Source: Dehalococcoidales bacterium (GTDB lineage: Bacteria > Chloroflexota > Dehalococcoidia > Dehalococcoidales > Fen-1064). Taken from it: a stretch of DNA of 39,918 bases. The stretch covers positions 1 to 39,918 of the forward strand of contig JADHXC010000017.1 of the NCBI GenBank assembly GCA_016783135.1. Reading direction: 5' to 3'. Numbering within the stretch: the first letter of the stretch is position 1; every line of letters begins with the position of its first letter. The translations under genes and the position numbers were made by a program. Shown one piece after another: positions 8,559 to 16,159 of this stretch. The notes below the pieces were generated by a model that searched no databases, was not told the DNA's origin, and saw only the letters and a program-made list of their open reading frames with translations.

Positions 8559-8646
8559 GAGAATACTCCTTCCCTGACGACCGCACCACGTTCCACGGTA
8601 TTCCTGCACGGCAAGGATTAAGCACGCCCCCGGCAAAGAGGACACT

Positions 8647-8868
8647 ATGGACTTTATGTCGATAGGCACATCTGAAATACTGATGATTCTCCTCGTGGCG
8701 ATTCTGGTTGTCGGCCCGAACAGGATCGTCGGGCTGGGACGGTCACTGGGCAAAATCATGCGCGCTATCAAGAAGACCTCGTTTGACCTGACCTCTGCCG
8801 TAACCAAGGAACTGGAACTGGAGGACAAGAACAAGCAGGACAGTACCAAGACCGGCAAACAGGGCTAG
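8647..8868 (+). CDS. tatB: TatA/TatB-like translocase subunit
   Basis: This second single-span Tat subunit has 73 residues. The helix at about 9-23 is followed by VGPNRIVGLGRSLGK, where the Gly-Pro hinge resembles TatB (GPxRLP) more than TatA. The tail is short, as in minimal TatA/B proteins of Gram-positive and Chloroflexota bacteria, so the TatB name is tentative. The gene lies between tatA and tatC, 88 bp and 54 bp from each. The ribosome binding site is weak (AGAGGACACT just before the ATG). Confidence 0.82.
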   Translation: MDFMSIGTSEILMILLVAILVVGPNRIVGLGRSLGKIMRAIKKTSFDLTSAVTKELELEDKNKQDSTKTGKQG

Positions 8869-8922
8869 TACGCCCTCACAGGAGCCCGGCACGACGTAAA
8901 CGTTACTCGACACAGGTATTCG

Positions 8923-9678
8923 GTGACACAGGAAACAAATGATGAGCAGAAGACCTCCGTTCTCGACCACATTCGGGAACTAAGACGGCGACTCCTCTGG
9001 AGTGTCGTCGTAGTAGTCATTGCTGCCTTTGCCTGCTTCTTCTTTGTCGAACAAATCTTCGAAATCCTCAAGGCACCCGCCGGCGATATTGACCTTATCT
9101 TCATCGAGATGACCGAGGGTTTCACCACCTACATGAAGATATCGCTGGTAGGCGGAATCGTCCTGTCGATGCCTTTCCTCATCTACCAGTTCGTGATGTT
9201 TGTCATCCCGGCACTCACCCGACGGGAAAGAAAGACGGTCTTCATCCTGCTGCCGGTAATCACGGTGATGTTCGCCGGCGGTATATTGTTCGCCTATTAC
9301 TACCTGATACCTCCGGCTACCGGATTCCTGCTGACCTTCGGTGCCGAGGTAGCTGAACCCCAGATAAGGATGAGCAATTACGTCAATTTTATCACCCGGC
9401 TGCTCCTGGCCATCGGTATCATGTTCGAGCTGCCGATAGTGACCAGTATTCTCGCCAGGATGGGAGTTATCACCTCAAAATGGCTCGCTGACCGCCGCAG
9501 GATAATGATTATCTTCTCCTTCGTACTCGCTGCCTTTATCACACCGACCCCGGACGCCTTTAACCAGAGCATCGTTGCCGGGACCATGATTATCCTGTAC
9601 GAGATAAGCATCTGGCTGGCCTGGCTGATGCAGCGCAGGCGTACCGCCGCAGCTACCGAGCCAGAGTCTTCGACGTGA
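8923..9678 (+). CDS. tatC: Sec-independent translocase TatC
   Basis: This 251-residue TatC has six predicted membrane segments. The N-terminal cytoplasmic motif LDHIRELRRRL and the later SMPFLIYQ, TRRERK and FELP...T segments are hallmarks of the family. The protein recognises the twin-arginine signal. The start is GTG 8923; nearby ATGs at 8939 and 8942 are out of frame. The Shine-Dalgarno sequence is weak, so translation may depend on coupling within the operon. The gene completes a tatA-tatB-tatC set directly beside the Tat-dependent formate dehydrogenase. Confidence 0.95.
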   Translation: MTQETNDEQKTSVLDHIRELRRRLLWSVVVVVIAAFACFFFVEQIFEILKAPAGDIDLIFIEMTEGFTTYMKISLVGGIVLSMPFLIYQFVMFVIPALTRRERKTVFILLPVITVMFAGGILFAYYYLIPPATGFLLTFGAEVAEPQIRMSNYVNFITRLLLAIGIMFELPIVTSILARMGVITSKWLADRRRIMIIFSFVLAAFITPTPDAFNQSIVAGTMIILYEISIWLAWLMQRRRTAAATEPESST

Positions 9679-9722
9679 TGGTACTGACACCCGCACGCAT
9701 TCCAGAATGGACAACACTGTGA

Positions 9723-9752
9723 TTGCGGACACGAGGCTGACTGCGTTATACT
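9723..9752 (+). promoter_or_regulatory. Promoter of the selenocysteine tRNA gene
   Basis: A -35-like TTGCGG (9723-9728), an 18-bp spacer and TATACT (9747-9752) predict a start near 9759, ten bases before the mature tRNA. The same kind of boxes (TTGCGC/TATACT) precede the ABC permease gene at 28080. Confidence 0.6.
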
Positions 9753-9768
9753 GGCACTAGCTGCGAGA

Positions 9769-9865
9769 GGGAGCGGATGAGTCCCGGTGGGCTTTGCGGA
9801 CTTCAAATCCGTTGGGGGGCGTTAGAAGCGTCTTCGGTGGGTTCGACTCCCATACGCTCCCGCCA
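9769..9865 (+). tRNA. selC: Selenocysteine tRNA, tRNA-Sec (anticodon TCA)
   Basis: This 97-nt tRNA has the anticodon TCA in the loop CTTCAAA. The core GGACTTCAAATCC is the same as in E. coli selC, and the anticodon arm is followed by TTGGGG and a long variable arm. The acceptor GGGAGCG pairs with CGCTCCC; the eighth position appears to be a G/A mismatch where bacterial tRNA-Sec normally has an 8-bp acceptor. The T arm is GTGGG, TTCGACT, CCCAT, the discriminator is G, and CCA is encoded (9863-9865). The tRNA decodes the UGA in fdhA with SelB and is loaded by SelA, both encoded nearby. Confidence 0.97.
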
Positions 9866-10023
9866 GTAATTGTTTTTCAGCTAAACAGGCACGAAAAAGA
9901 CACTTATTTTCACTAGAAACAATTCGAAGCTAGATGGATGCTATCAGGCGTGAATTGTTTCAAGCGTTATGTCAAGGTGATGAGAGAGGGTGGAGGTCGG
10001 GGAACAACTGTGCTCCCGCCAGT
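9856..10023 (+). repeat. Direct repeat of the tRNA-Sec 3' end enclosing a 10-bp inverted repeat
   Basis: GCTCCCGCCAGT, the last bases of tRNA-Sec plus two, occurs at 9856-9867 and again at 10012-10023. Between them GAAACAATTC (9916-9925) and GAATTGTTTC (9952-9961) form a perfect 10-bp inverted repeat around a 26-base spacer. A duplicated tRNA 3' end is what remains when an element inserts in a tRNA gene and is mostly lost, so this may be a decayed attachment site. A plain local duplication is also possible. Confidence 0.5.
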
Positions 10024-10148
10024 TAAACACTTAACATTGCTTAACACAGTCTTCTGTTGGCTGGCCTTTTATCATTCCTGTTCCTGATGGTTGTGCCTTC
10101 TGAGCCTTGTACCCGGTAGTGCTGCCGCAACACTCTCTGCCGCAAAAC
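9866..10148 (+). other. Gene-free region after selC
   Basis: Apart from the repeats described at 9856-10023 I see no gene here. A T-rich stretch (GTTTTT near 9871) just after the tRNA may help end its transcript. TTAACA occurs twice close together near 10029-10045. Confidence 0.4.
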
Positions 10149-10177
10149 TTGACATCACCCTCACTGGATGCTAAACT
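10149..10177 (+). promoter_or_regulatory. Promoter of the 63-aa gene
   Basis: A perfect TTGACA (10149-10154), a 17-bp spacer and TAAACT (10172-10177) give a predicted start near 10184, 56 bases before the ATG at 10240. Confidence 0.7.
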
Positions 10178-10239
10178 TCTGCATTCTGAGAGCTAAGCAA
10201 CCTCAATCGTATCTGCGGATATGATGAAGGAGGGTCACC

Positions 10240-10431
10240 ATGACAGAGCAGGAGCGGCCGATAATCGACAACTTCACGAAGAACCCTGACGGCACCTGGA
10301 CCAGCATCAAGGCCACACCGCTGAAATCCGGAAACCGCACCATAACCATAGGCGAGGGCATGACCTTCACCAGGGGCGAACCCTTCATGTTTATCGATGT
10401 CGCCGAGTACCTGGACGAGCAAAGCAAGTAA
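10240..10431 (+). CDS. Small hypothetical protein, 63 aa
   Basis: I do not recognise a family. The gene has its own near-consensus promoter and a strong ribosome binding site (GAAGGAGGG ending eight bases before the ATG), so it is very probably expressed. The protein is soluble and acidic, with NPDGTWTSIKATPLKSG and GEGMTFTRGEPFMFIDVAEYL, which suggest a small beta-rich fold. It has no cysteine and no membrane segment. It lies between selC and the 3' end of selB (convergent), so a link to selenoprotein synthesis can be proposed only from position. Confidence 0.75.
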   Translation: MTEQERPIIDNFTKNPDGTWTSIKATPLKSGNRTITIGEGMTFTRGEPFMFIDVAEYLDEQSK

Positions 10432-10467
10432 ATCCCGCTCTGCACCTCGTATATTGTCGGCGGAATA

Positions 10468-12318
10468 TTAGTACAGCACCCTTTCGTCACCGACGCGGCG
10501 GGTTACCTTTTTGCTGTCAAGGTATTCCAGGAGGGCTTGAGCGTACTTGCGACTGGTCTGGAACATATCGCGTACTTCGGCGAGGCTCACTTTACCCTGT
10601 GTCCTGATATGAGCGGTTACCTTTGCCACCATATCATTGTAGGTATCCGTGGAGAAGACCACACCTTCAGCTACCTTTACCACTTCCTGCTTTTCAATGA
10701 GGAGATTCAGAACGTCAGGCTCCGGCACCAGGTCGCCGGGGGGTGCGTAGGGGTTCTCCCTGAGTGACTTCAGAAACACATCCACCCTGCCCTGTTGTGC
10801 CGGAGTTAGCTGCGCCTGGTGCCCTGATAGGCGTACATTCAACCCTTGCTCCACCACTGCACCCTGTTCAATCAGCTTCCCCAGGATGGCCTGGGAGTGT
10901 ACCTTCAGCGCAAGCTTATTGCCCAGTTCCACACGGGGAATGCCGGGACGGGAGGGATATCTAACATGGTAGTCCCGGACCAGGTCCACTGCCGTTTCCT
11001 CCATACCATCCCAGCCGGATGGTGTAAACAGCACGTCGTCCTCACCTGACCCGATTCTAACCACCTTTCCCTGTCCAATTAGTGCTTCGATAGCCGGTCC
11101 GACCTCTCCCGGAGGCAGCCCGCTCTGCTCCGATATTGCCGAAGATGTTGCCGGCTGCCTTGCCCCGAGCAGCGCCAGGACAATGTCGTCGACGCTGCCT
11201 TCTTCCCTGGTTACAAGTCCATCGATAACGTTCGGTCGGAAGCGGCGAAGTCGCCTGGCGTGGGCGTCGGTAATTCTCCCGCCGCCGAGCGTATCCGTGG
11301 TTGAGCGGATGATGAAGTGGTCCCCGTTGACAGCAGCTACCGGCCTGTCCAACAGTAGCTGCACCCAGGCAGCCTCTCCCGGTTTTAATTCATCCGCTTT
11401 GAGGAGACGGACCTTGACGACTGCTTCAGCGGCTCCGGTAAAGAAGCTCAGTTTCGCGTTGTGTCTCAGAGGCCGTCGGGTGTAGCCAAGCAGTCGGAAC
11501 CGGGCACTCAGCATGGTAGTCGGCTTCAGCCAGCCGGGTCGGGCGAGTACGTCACCGCGCTGCAATTGTGACGTGGTAATACCGACAAGGTTGGCAGCAA
11601 CCCGGCTCCCGGGCTGGGCGGTCTCTATACGTGACCGGTGCATCTGGAGTCCGCGCAGCCGTGATTTCACCCCGGAGGGTATGACCTCCACCTCGTCTCC
11701 TACGGATAGTGGACCGTCAATCAGCGTGCCGGTTACAACCGTGCCTGCGCCCGACATTGTGAATACCCGGTCTATCGGCAAACGGGCCCGGTCAGTCTCT
11801 TTCTTGGGCGCACTCTCTTCCAGCATCCTGTCGATTGTGGCCGTAAGCTCCGGCAGACCTTCACCGGTAAGAGCCGATACCACGACAATCGGAGACTGCG
11901 ACAGGGAAGTCGGTTCCAGCAGCTCCTCAACCTCCATCCGCACCAGGTCGAGCCATTCGTCATCCACCAGGTCTTTCTTGGTGATGACGGCGATTCCTCT
12001 TGAGATTGCCAAGAGGTCAAGGATGGCCAGGTGTTCCCTGGTCTGGGGCATTACGCTTTCATTGGCGGCGATAACCAGCAGAGCCAGGTCTATACCGCCA
12101 ACGCCGGCGAGCATATTCTTCACGAAACGCTCGTGCCCGGGAACATCGACGATGCCGACCTCTCGACCACCGGGCAGCTTCATCCAGGCAAAGCCGAGGT
12201 CAATTGTCATGCCCCGCGCTTTTTCTTCTTCCAACCGGTCAGGGTCAATCCCGGTCAGGGCATTCACCAGTACCGACTTGCCGTGGTCTATGTGTCCCGC
12301 GGTGCCCAGTACGAACAT
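10468..12318 (-). CDS. selB: Selenocysteine-specific elongation factor SelB
   Basis: This 616-residue SelB starts with a translational GTPase domain: G1 AGHIDHGKS at residues 7-15, the switch region ARGMTIDLGFA, G3 DVPGHERFVKN and G4 ITKKDLVD. EF-Tu-like beta-barrel domains follow, and the C-terminal third consists of winged-helix repeats (for example GKVSLAEVRDMFQTSRKYAQALLEYLD), which bind SECIS RNA. The length matches bacterial SelB (about 614 in E. coli). It carries Sec-tRNA-Sec to the ribosome at the fdhA UGA. It follows selA by 27 bp on the same strand, so the two form a selAB operon; no terminator is seen before the convergent small gene. Confidence 0.97.
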   Translation of the reverse strand: MFVLGTAGHIDHGKSVLVNALTGIDPDRLEEEKARGMTIDLGFAWMKLPGGREVGIVDVPGHERFVKNMLAGVGGIDLALLVIAANESVMPQTREHLAILDLLAISRGIAVITKKDLVDDEWLDLVRMEVEELLEPTSLSQSPIVVVSALTGEGLPELTATIDRMLEESAPKKETDRARLPIDRVFTMSGAGTVVTGTLIDGPLSVGDEVEVIPSGVKSRLRGLQMHRSRIETAQPGSRVAANLVGITTSQLQRGDVLARPGWLKPTTMLSARFRLLGYTRRPLRHNAKLSFFTGAAEAVVKVRLLKADELKPGEAAWVQLLLDRPVAAVNGDHFIIRSTTDTLGGGRITDAHARRLRRFRPNVIDGLVTREEGSVDDIVLALLGARQPATSSAISEQSGLPPGEVGPAIEALIGQGKVVRIGSGEDDVLFTPSGWDGMEETAVDLVRDYHVRYPSRPGIPRVELGNKLALKVHSQAILGKLIEQGAVVEQGLNVRLSGHQAQLTPAQQGRVDVFLKSLRENPYAPPGDLVPEPDVLNLLIEKQEVVKVAEGVVFSTDTYNDMVAKVTAHIRTQGKVSLAEVRDMFQTSRKYAQALLEYLDSKKVTRRVGDERVLY

Positions 12319-12345
12319 CGCTCAACCTTTCCCGTCCGTTTGCGG

Positions 12346-13731
12346 TCATCTCTTCTGTTTCAGTACTTCGGCCAGGCTATGCAGTGCTTCGAGTACGGCG
12401 TTATCCTCTTCCGGCAGCACGGAGCGTGGGTCGAGCAGTAGTATGTCGTCATTAACACGCCCGACAACCGGTGTCTCGCGACTACGCAGCATTCTGCTCA
12501 GTGCCTGTGGCGAGTGACTACCCTTCCCCTTACGGATAGCCACCAGCCTAGTGGGCAGGGTACCACCGGGAAGACTGCCTCCGCCGACCATCGTTTCCCC
12601 GTCCCTCACATCGGCCCAATTTCCCAGGACACGGGCCCACTGCCCTGCCCGCCGGTCAATCTCATCCAGGGGAGCGGCAATCATCCGCCAGACCGGTATC
12701 TTCTCCGTGGTTTCATCCTTTATGTAATGTACCAGCGTAGCAACCAGAGCCGCCAGCCTTATCTTGTCAATCCTTACCGCCCTGGCCAGTGGATGCTTCT
12801 TGAGTTTATTGATGAACTGACGCTTGCCGACAATAATGCCCGCCTGCGGTCCACCCACCAGCTTGTCTGCGGAGAAGAATGTCAGTCCTACTCCGGCGGC
12901 AACACTCTGCTGTACCATTGGCTCAGGGTCAAGTCCGTATACGGTTGTGTCCAGAAAACAGCCGCTACCCAGGTCATCAAGGACCGTAATGCCATTGCGC
13001 TCACCGACAGCCACCACTTCTTCAAGGCTTACCTCATGGACGAATCCGACCACCCGGAAATTACTGGAATGGACACGCATCAACGCTGCGGTACGGGGAG
13101 TGATGGCCTGTTCGTAGTCGGCAGCGTAGGTGCAATTGGTTGTGCCCACTTCAACAAGCCTGGCCCCGCTCTGCCGCATAACGTCGGGTATGCGAAAACT
13201 GCCGCCAATCTCAACCGCCTGTCCCCGGGAGACAACCACTTCTTTCCTGTTCGCCAGGGCGGAAAGACCCAGCAGCACTCCGGCAGCGTTATTGTTGACC
13301 ACCAGTGACGCTTCGGCACCGGTGAGCTGGCAGAGGATATCCTCCACGTGTACGTGTCGGGAGCTTCTACGCCCCTGTTCAAGGTCGAATTCAAGGTTGC
13401 TGTAGCTGGCAGCCACCGGGGTCATTGCCCGTGCTGCTTCCGGGCTGAGCGGCGCTCTTCCCAGGTTGGTGTGCAGAAGCACCCCGCCGGCATTTATCAC
13501 CGGTCGCAGACCGGGATTTACCAGGGCACGCAGTCGTCCGGACACAGACGCAACGATTTCTTCGATTGTCGGGCAACGATTGCCGTCGGTAATGGAGCGC
13601 CGGGCCTTTTCCAAATCTTCCCGAACGACACCCACCAACAAGGCATGTTGGAAGCTCTCCTGAAACTCCTGGAGTTTCTCGTGGGAGACTACCTGGTCGA
13701 CACCGGGGAGATTACGAAATTCGCTGTTCAT
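12346..13731 (-). CDS. selA: L-seryl-tRNA(Sec) selenium transferase SelA
   Basis: This 461-residue PLP enzyme converts Ser-tRNA-Sec to Sec-tRNA-Sec using selenophosphate. The typical segments INAGGVLLHTNLGRAPLS, LVVNNNAAGVLL, DDLGSG and SADKLVGGPQAG are present; the last contains the PLP lysine (about Lys290, against Lys295 in E. coli). I set the start at ATG 13731, where GGAG lies six bases upstream and the length matches E. coli SelA (463). The frame could extend to 13794, but without a ribosome binding site. It forms an operon with selB. No selD (selenophosphate synthetase) gene is in the window. Confidence 0.97.
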   Translation of the reverse strand: MNSEFRNLPGVDQVVSHEKLQEFQESFQHALLVGVVREDLEKARRSITDGNRCPTIEEIVASVSGRLRALVNPGLRPVINAGGVLLHTNLGRAPLSPEAARAMTPVAASYSNLEFDLEQGRRSSRHVHVEDILCQLTGAEASLVVNNNAAGVLLGLSALANRKEVVVSRGQAVEIGGSFRIPDVMRQSGARLVEVGTTNCTYAADYEQAITPRTAALMRVHSSNFRVVGFVHEVSLEEVVAVGERNGITVLDDLGSGCFLDTTVYGLDPEPMVQQSVAAGVGLTFFSADKLVGGPQAGIIVGKRQFINKLKKHPLARAVRIDKIRLAALVATLVHYIKDETTEKIPVWRMIAAPLDEIDRRAGQWARVLGNWADVRDGETMVGGGSLPGGTLPTRLVAIRKGKGSHSPQALSRMLRSRETPVVGRVNDDILLLDPRSVLPEEDNAVLEALHSLAEVLKQKR

Positions 13732-13752
13732 ATTCCTCTCCACGAGTATCCT

Positions 13753-13781
13753 ACAATATCGAGGCCATGTTTGGAAGCCAA
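13753..13781 (-). promoter_or_regulatory. Possible selA promoter
   Basis: On the minus strand TTGGCT (13781-13776), 17 bp, then TATTGT (13758-13753) would start transcription near 13746, just upstream of the selA ribosome binding site. The match is only moderate. Confidence 0.35.
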
Positions 13782-13794
13782 TGTCATTGTCCAC

Positions 13795-14077
13795 AACGTC
13801 CGCAACACCGGTACCGGCTTAGGCATCATTCGCATATTTCCAGAGCCGGTCATAGTTGGTGCGACAACCTGCTCTTGTTCAGATAAAAGGGTAACACACC
13901 AGAGTGAGGCGTCGTGGTCACTGCCCAACGGCCCACCCCCTGGTTCTCATCATGCAGGGAGGGGTAGTTTATTTCTTGTACAGGAAGCAGACAAAGGCTA
14001 CCTCCTAGATATTCGCTCAGGTAATTGGTTCTATTATTAATATACTCTGCGATGGGTGTCCCATGCACCACATGACA
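13795..14077. other. Intergenic region between selA and the reductase gene
   Basis: No gene is supported in these 283 bp. The region contains copy A of the TGTTACCC repeat and a small palindrome ATGGG-TGT-CCCAT (14052-14064), which could end or protect the reductase transcript but lacks a T run. Confidence 0.4.
13873..13914 (-). repeat. TGTTACCC interspersed repeat, copy A
   Basis: Read on the minus strand it contains CCTCACTCTGGTGTGTTACCC followed by TTTTATCTGAACAAGA. Copy B (37941-37982, plus strand) matches it at most positions, and a shorter copy C lies at 27985-28012. All three are in intergenic DNA. The origin is unknown; ends of a decayed insertion sequence are one explanation. Confidence 0.6.
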
Positions 14078-14956
14078 CTAATTAAGTCCAGCTTCCCTGA
14101 TAATCTCCGGCACAAGCTCGTCCCATCCCAGGGGCATAATGTGGACCCCCTGACAGAATGGCTTTACCTGTCGGATAAGGCGGATTGTGATTTCAACGGC
14201 CTTTTTCCTGCGGTCTTCTTTTTTGGTTTCTGCCATCTCTTCGATAAGGCTATCCGGAATACTGATTCCGGCCATATTTGAATTCATAAAACTGGCCATG
14301 GCGGCACTCTTAAGTATTACAATACCTGCTATGATTGGTACCTTGAATTGTTGTACCTGGTCCATAAATCGCTCAAATTTCTCCGGCTCATAGACAGCAT
14401 GGGTCTGAAAGAACCTGGCTCCAGCTTCTATCTTCTTTCCCATCTTGATTATCTCGGGCTCCAAAGGGTCAGCCGCCGGGGTAACCACTGCACCCAGGAA
14501 GAAGTCGGGCTTGCCATCCAGTTCGTGCTCGGTCATGTCAAACCCCTGGTTCAAAGTGCTGGTAGCCTTGAGCAGTTGCACCGAGTCAAGGTCATAGACC
14601 GATTTTGCTTCAGTGTGGTCACCCATATTAGGGTGGTCTCCAGTCAGACAGAGTACATTCTCGATACCGAGTACCCAGGCACTGAGCAGGTCCGATTGAA
14701 GTGCCAACCGATTTCGGTCACGGCAGGTAAGCTGAAAAACCGGCTCCAGCCCCCGCTCAACCAGCTTGGCACAGACGGCCATTGAACCAATCCGCATCAC
14801 AGCACTCTTCAGGTCAGTAACGTTTAGCGCCACCACCCGGTCGCGCAGGTTGTCGGCATCTTCCAGGCATTTATCTATATTCACCCCCTTAGGTGGCCCA
14901 ATCTCTCCAGTAACCACGAACTTTCCACCTTCAAGGGCTTCTCTAAGCTTGCTCAT
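14078..14956 (-). CDS. metF: Methylenetetrahydrofolate reductase (MetF-like)
   Basis: This 292-residue flavoprotein TIM barrel of the MTHFR family reduces 5,10-methylene- to 5-methyl-tetrahydrofolate. Visible family features are the N-terminal VTGEIGPPKG, the FAD-binding LCLTGDHPNMGDH and the substrate region GARFFQTHAVYE. It lacks the C-terminal regulatory domain of eukaryotic enzymes, as bacterial and acetogen MetF proteins do. AAGGAG seven bases upstream of the ATG supports the start. Near a formate dehydrogenase it fits the methyl branch of the Wood-Ljungdahl pathway, but methionine synthesis is also possible. No metV (zinc-containing partner) is adjacent. Confidence 0.92.
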   Translation of the reverse strand: MSKLREALEGGKFVVTGEIGPPKGVNIDKCLEDADNLRDRVVALNVTDLKSAVMRIGSMAVCAKLVERGLEPVFQLTCRDRNRLALQSDLLSAWVLGIENVLCLTGDHPNMGDHTEAKSVYDLDSVQLLKATSTLNQGFDMTEHELDGKPDFFLGAVVTPAADPLEPEIIKMGKKIEAGARFFQTHAVYEPEKFERFMDQVQQFKVPIIAGIVILKSAAMASFMNSNMAGISIPDSLIEEMAETKKEDRRKKAVEITIRLIRQVKPFCQGVHIMPLGWDELVPEIIREAGLN

Positions 14957-15033
14957 TAATACTCCTTATCTGGCAATTGCACCGGTATAATCGAGGCTGA
15001 TGGAGGCATTCCGGTTCTCACTGCTTGTCATCA

Positions 15034-15062
15034 ATAGTATATCCATGGAAATTGGTTGTCAA
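15034..15062 (-). promoter_or_regulatory. Promoter of the methylenetetrahydrofolate reductase gene
   Basis: On the minus strand a perfect TTGACA (15062-15057), 17 bp, then TACTAT (15039-15034) predict a start near 15027, giving a leader of about 70 nt. A second TATACC nearer the gene is less convincing. Confidence 0.65.
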
Positions 15063-15132
15063 TCTCCACCACACTGCGTTGTCAGTGTCCTACAATTTTA
15101 TCACCATCTAACTGTTATGGGAAAATATCACC

Positions 15133-15219
15133 ATGAAGGAGATGGTGGTATTGAACAGGAAAAAGCAGAGGAGAGTTAAATGGGGGGAGTATGTAGACTC
15201 CCCCGTTTTTCCCCAATGA
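15133..15219 (+). pseudogene. Possible transposase N-terminal remnant, 28 codons
   Basis: The frame ATG 15133 to TGA 15217-15219 begins MKEMVVLNRKKQRR and then breaks off. This resembles the start of helix-turn-helix transposases of the ISNCY type, in which such a start precedes an HTH region, but the match is from memory and short. If correct, it marks an old insertion at the left edge of the three-gene islet at 15410-17058. Confidence 0.35.
15183..15210 (+). terminator. Rho-independent terminator
   Basis: The stem GGGGGAGT (15183-15190) pairs perfectly with ACTCCCCC (15197-15204) around the loop ATGTAG, followed by GTTTTT. It works in the plus direction, yet no intact plus-strand gene lies upstream. 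It sits inside the transposase remnant, so it may belong to a lost element or guard against read-through. Confidence 0.65.
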
Positions 15220-15409
15220 AATGACTAACATATAGGCCTGGAACGTCGGGGAATTCAATTACTTCCCCCAACTTCTGTTAGCACTTTGTTAGCAGCATCC
15301 CGCTCGCTCTCACCACCCGCTCGCACCACAATCCCACGCTATGAACTGCCGTTCTGCTTCCCAGACTCCACTTCGACGTCCGCGTGGACCCCGCGCTGCA
15401 TGTCAGTGG
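15220..15409. other. Intergenic region downstream of the three-gene operon
   Basis: No ORF is supported. TGTTAGCACTTTGTTAGCAGC at about 15276-15296 contains a short direct repeat (TTAGCA twice). This may be a recombination or insertion scar. No other structure was seen. Confidence 0.35.
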
Positions 15410-15946
15410 TTAGGACATCTCTGGCAGCACAGGTCGGCAGAAGTACCGGTACAGGTTGTCCGCCAGCAGGGAATGACCGTGTTCGTCCAAGGACAGTATC
15501 CTTGACGCTTTCGAGATTGACCCGGCCTTCACGGTGTTGATGATAGTGAAGTCAACGTACGAGTCTTCAATCACATTCCCGTAGCTCGGAAGGGGAAACC
15601 TGAAGTTGGTGCGATACTCAGTGACACTGCGACGCTGGTCCCTGTTGCTGATGTTCTTCAGAGGGAACACAGGCGCGATCGCTATGAGCTCGCGGTGCCC
15701 GATGTCACACGTGTGGGATAGAACCATCACCAGGCTCTTGTTCGCACTCACAACGACCTTCTCCAGCCCGCTACCGAACGCATCCGGAATCTCGGCTGCT
15801 TTGTGTATCGTAGCTGTGCAAGGCCGTGTGCCGACGTCGTCGTAGTAGACGATCTCTAGCTCTGATTCGGGTCCAAGAACGACAGGGAAGTCGGCAATCA
15901 GATCTCCTTGGAAGAGAGGCTCATTGACTGTCCTCACAACATACAT
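15410..15946 (-). CDS. Unknown protein with SHTCDI motif, third gene of the Ntn-hydrolase-like operon
   Basis: I cannot assign a function. This soluble 178-residue protein begins MYVVRTVNEPLFQGDLIADFP. Its most striking segment is VMVLSHTCDIGHRELIAIAPVFPL (about residues 73-96), where a hydrophobic strand leads to Ser-His-Thr-Cys-Asp; this could be a catalytic or metal-binding loop. The C-terminal half is enriched in Ser, Arg and Asn (KNISNRDQRRSVTEYR). It starts six bases after the stop of the preceding 68-aa gene, so it is co-transcribed with that gene and the Ntn-hydrolase-like gene. The product might modify, inhibit or be a substrate of the first gene's product; none of these can be shown from sequence. 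Confidence 0.7.
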   Translation of the reverse strand: MYVVRTVNEPLFQGDLIADFPVVLGPESELEIVYYDDVGTRPCTATIHKAAEIPDAFGSGLEKVVVSANKSLVMVLSHTCDIGHRELIAIAPVFPLKNISNRDQRRSVTEYRTNFRFPLPSYGNVIEDSYVDFTIINTVKAGSISKASRILSLDEHGHSLLADNLYRYFCRPVLPEMS

Positions 15947-15952
15947 GAGCCG

Positions 15953-16159
15953 CTAGCGCTTCCTGATGATTGGCTCCTCGAAGAAAGGCCAGTACTGCTC
16001 CCTTCTCTCCTGTTCAGAGAGAGGGCCGTCCTCAACAGGCAACTTGTACTGCGGTTCGGCAGCACGAGCCTCAAGCATGATGAGGCCAGTGTACTGCTGC
16101 ACATCTTCAGACGACATTCCACAACTGTCAGATCGCGGCGCCATATCTATGTAGATCAT
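15953..16159 (-). CDS. Small unknown protein, 68 aa, second gene of the operon
   Basis: The start is ATG 16159, supported by AGGAGGGG just upstream. Its ATGA overlaps the stop of the 300-aa gene, so the two are translationally coupled. A longer frame from 16291 exists but would overlap the upstream gene heavily and has no ribosome binding site. The protein begins MIYIDMAPRSDSCGMSSED and has an acidic, proline-containing C-terminus (LSEQERREQYWPFFEEPIIRKR). There is no signal peptide or membrane span. Its size and coupling suggest an adaptor, cofactor or antitoxin-like partner, but no family was recognised. Confidence 0.7.
   Translation of the reverse strand: MIYIDMAPRSDSCGMSSEDVQQYTGLIMLEARAAEPQYKLPVEDGPLSEQERREQYWPFFEEPIIRKR

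Noticed and set aside
11513-12517. 334-aa plus-strand ORF
   Set aside because: It lies antisense to selB, is rich in Ser and Arg as a mirror frame would be, and has no family resemblance or ribosome binding site.
13732-13794. Longer N-terminus for SelA
   Set aside because: No ribosome binding site precedes 13794, whereas ATG 13731 has GGAG at the right spacing and gives the usual SelA length.
14052-14064. Terminator for the methylenetetrahydrofolate reductase gene
   Set aside because: The stem is only 5 bp and no T run follows on the minus strand.
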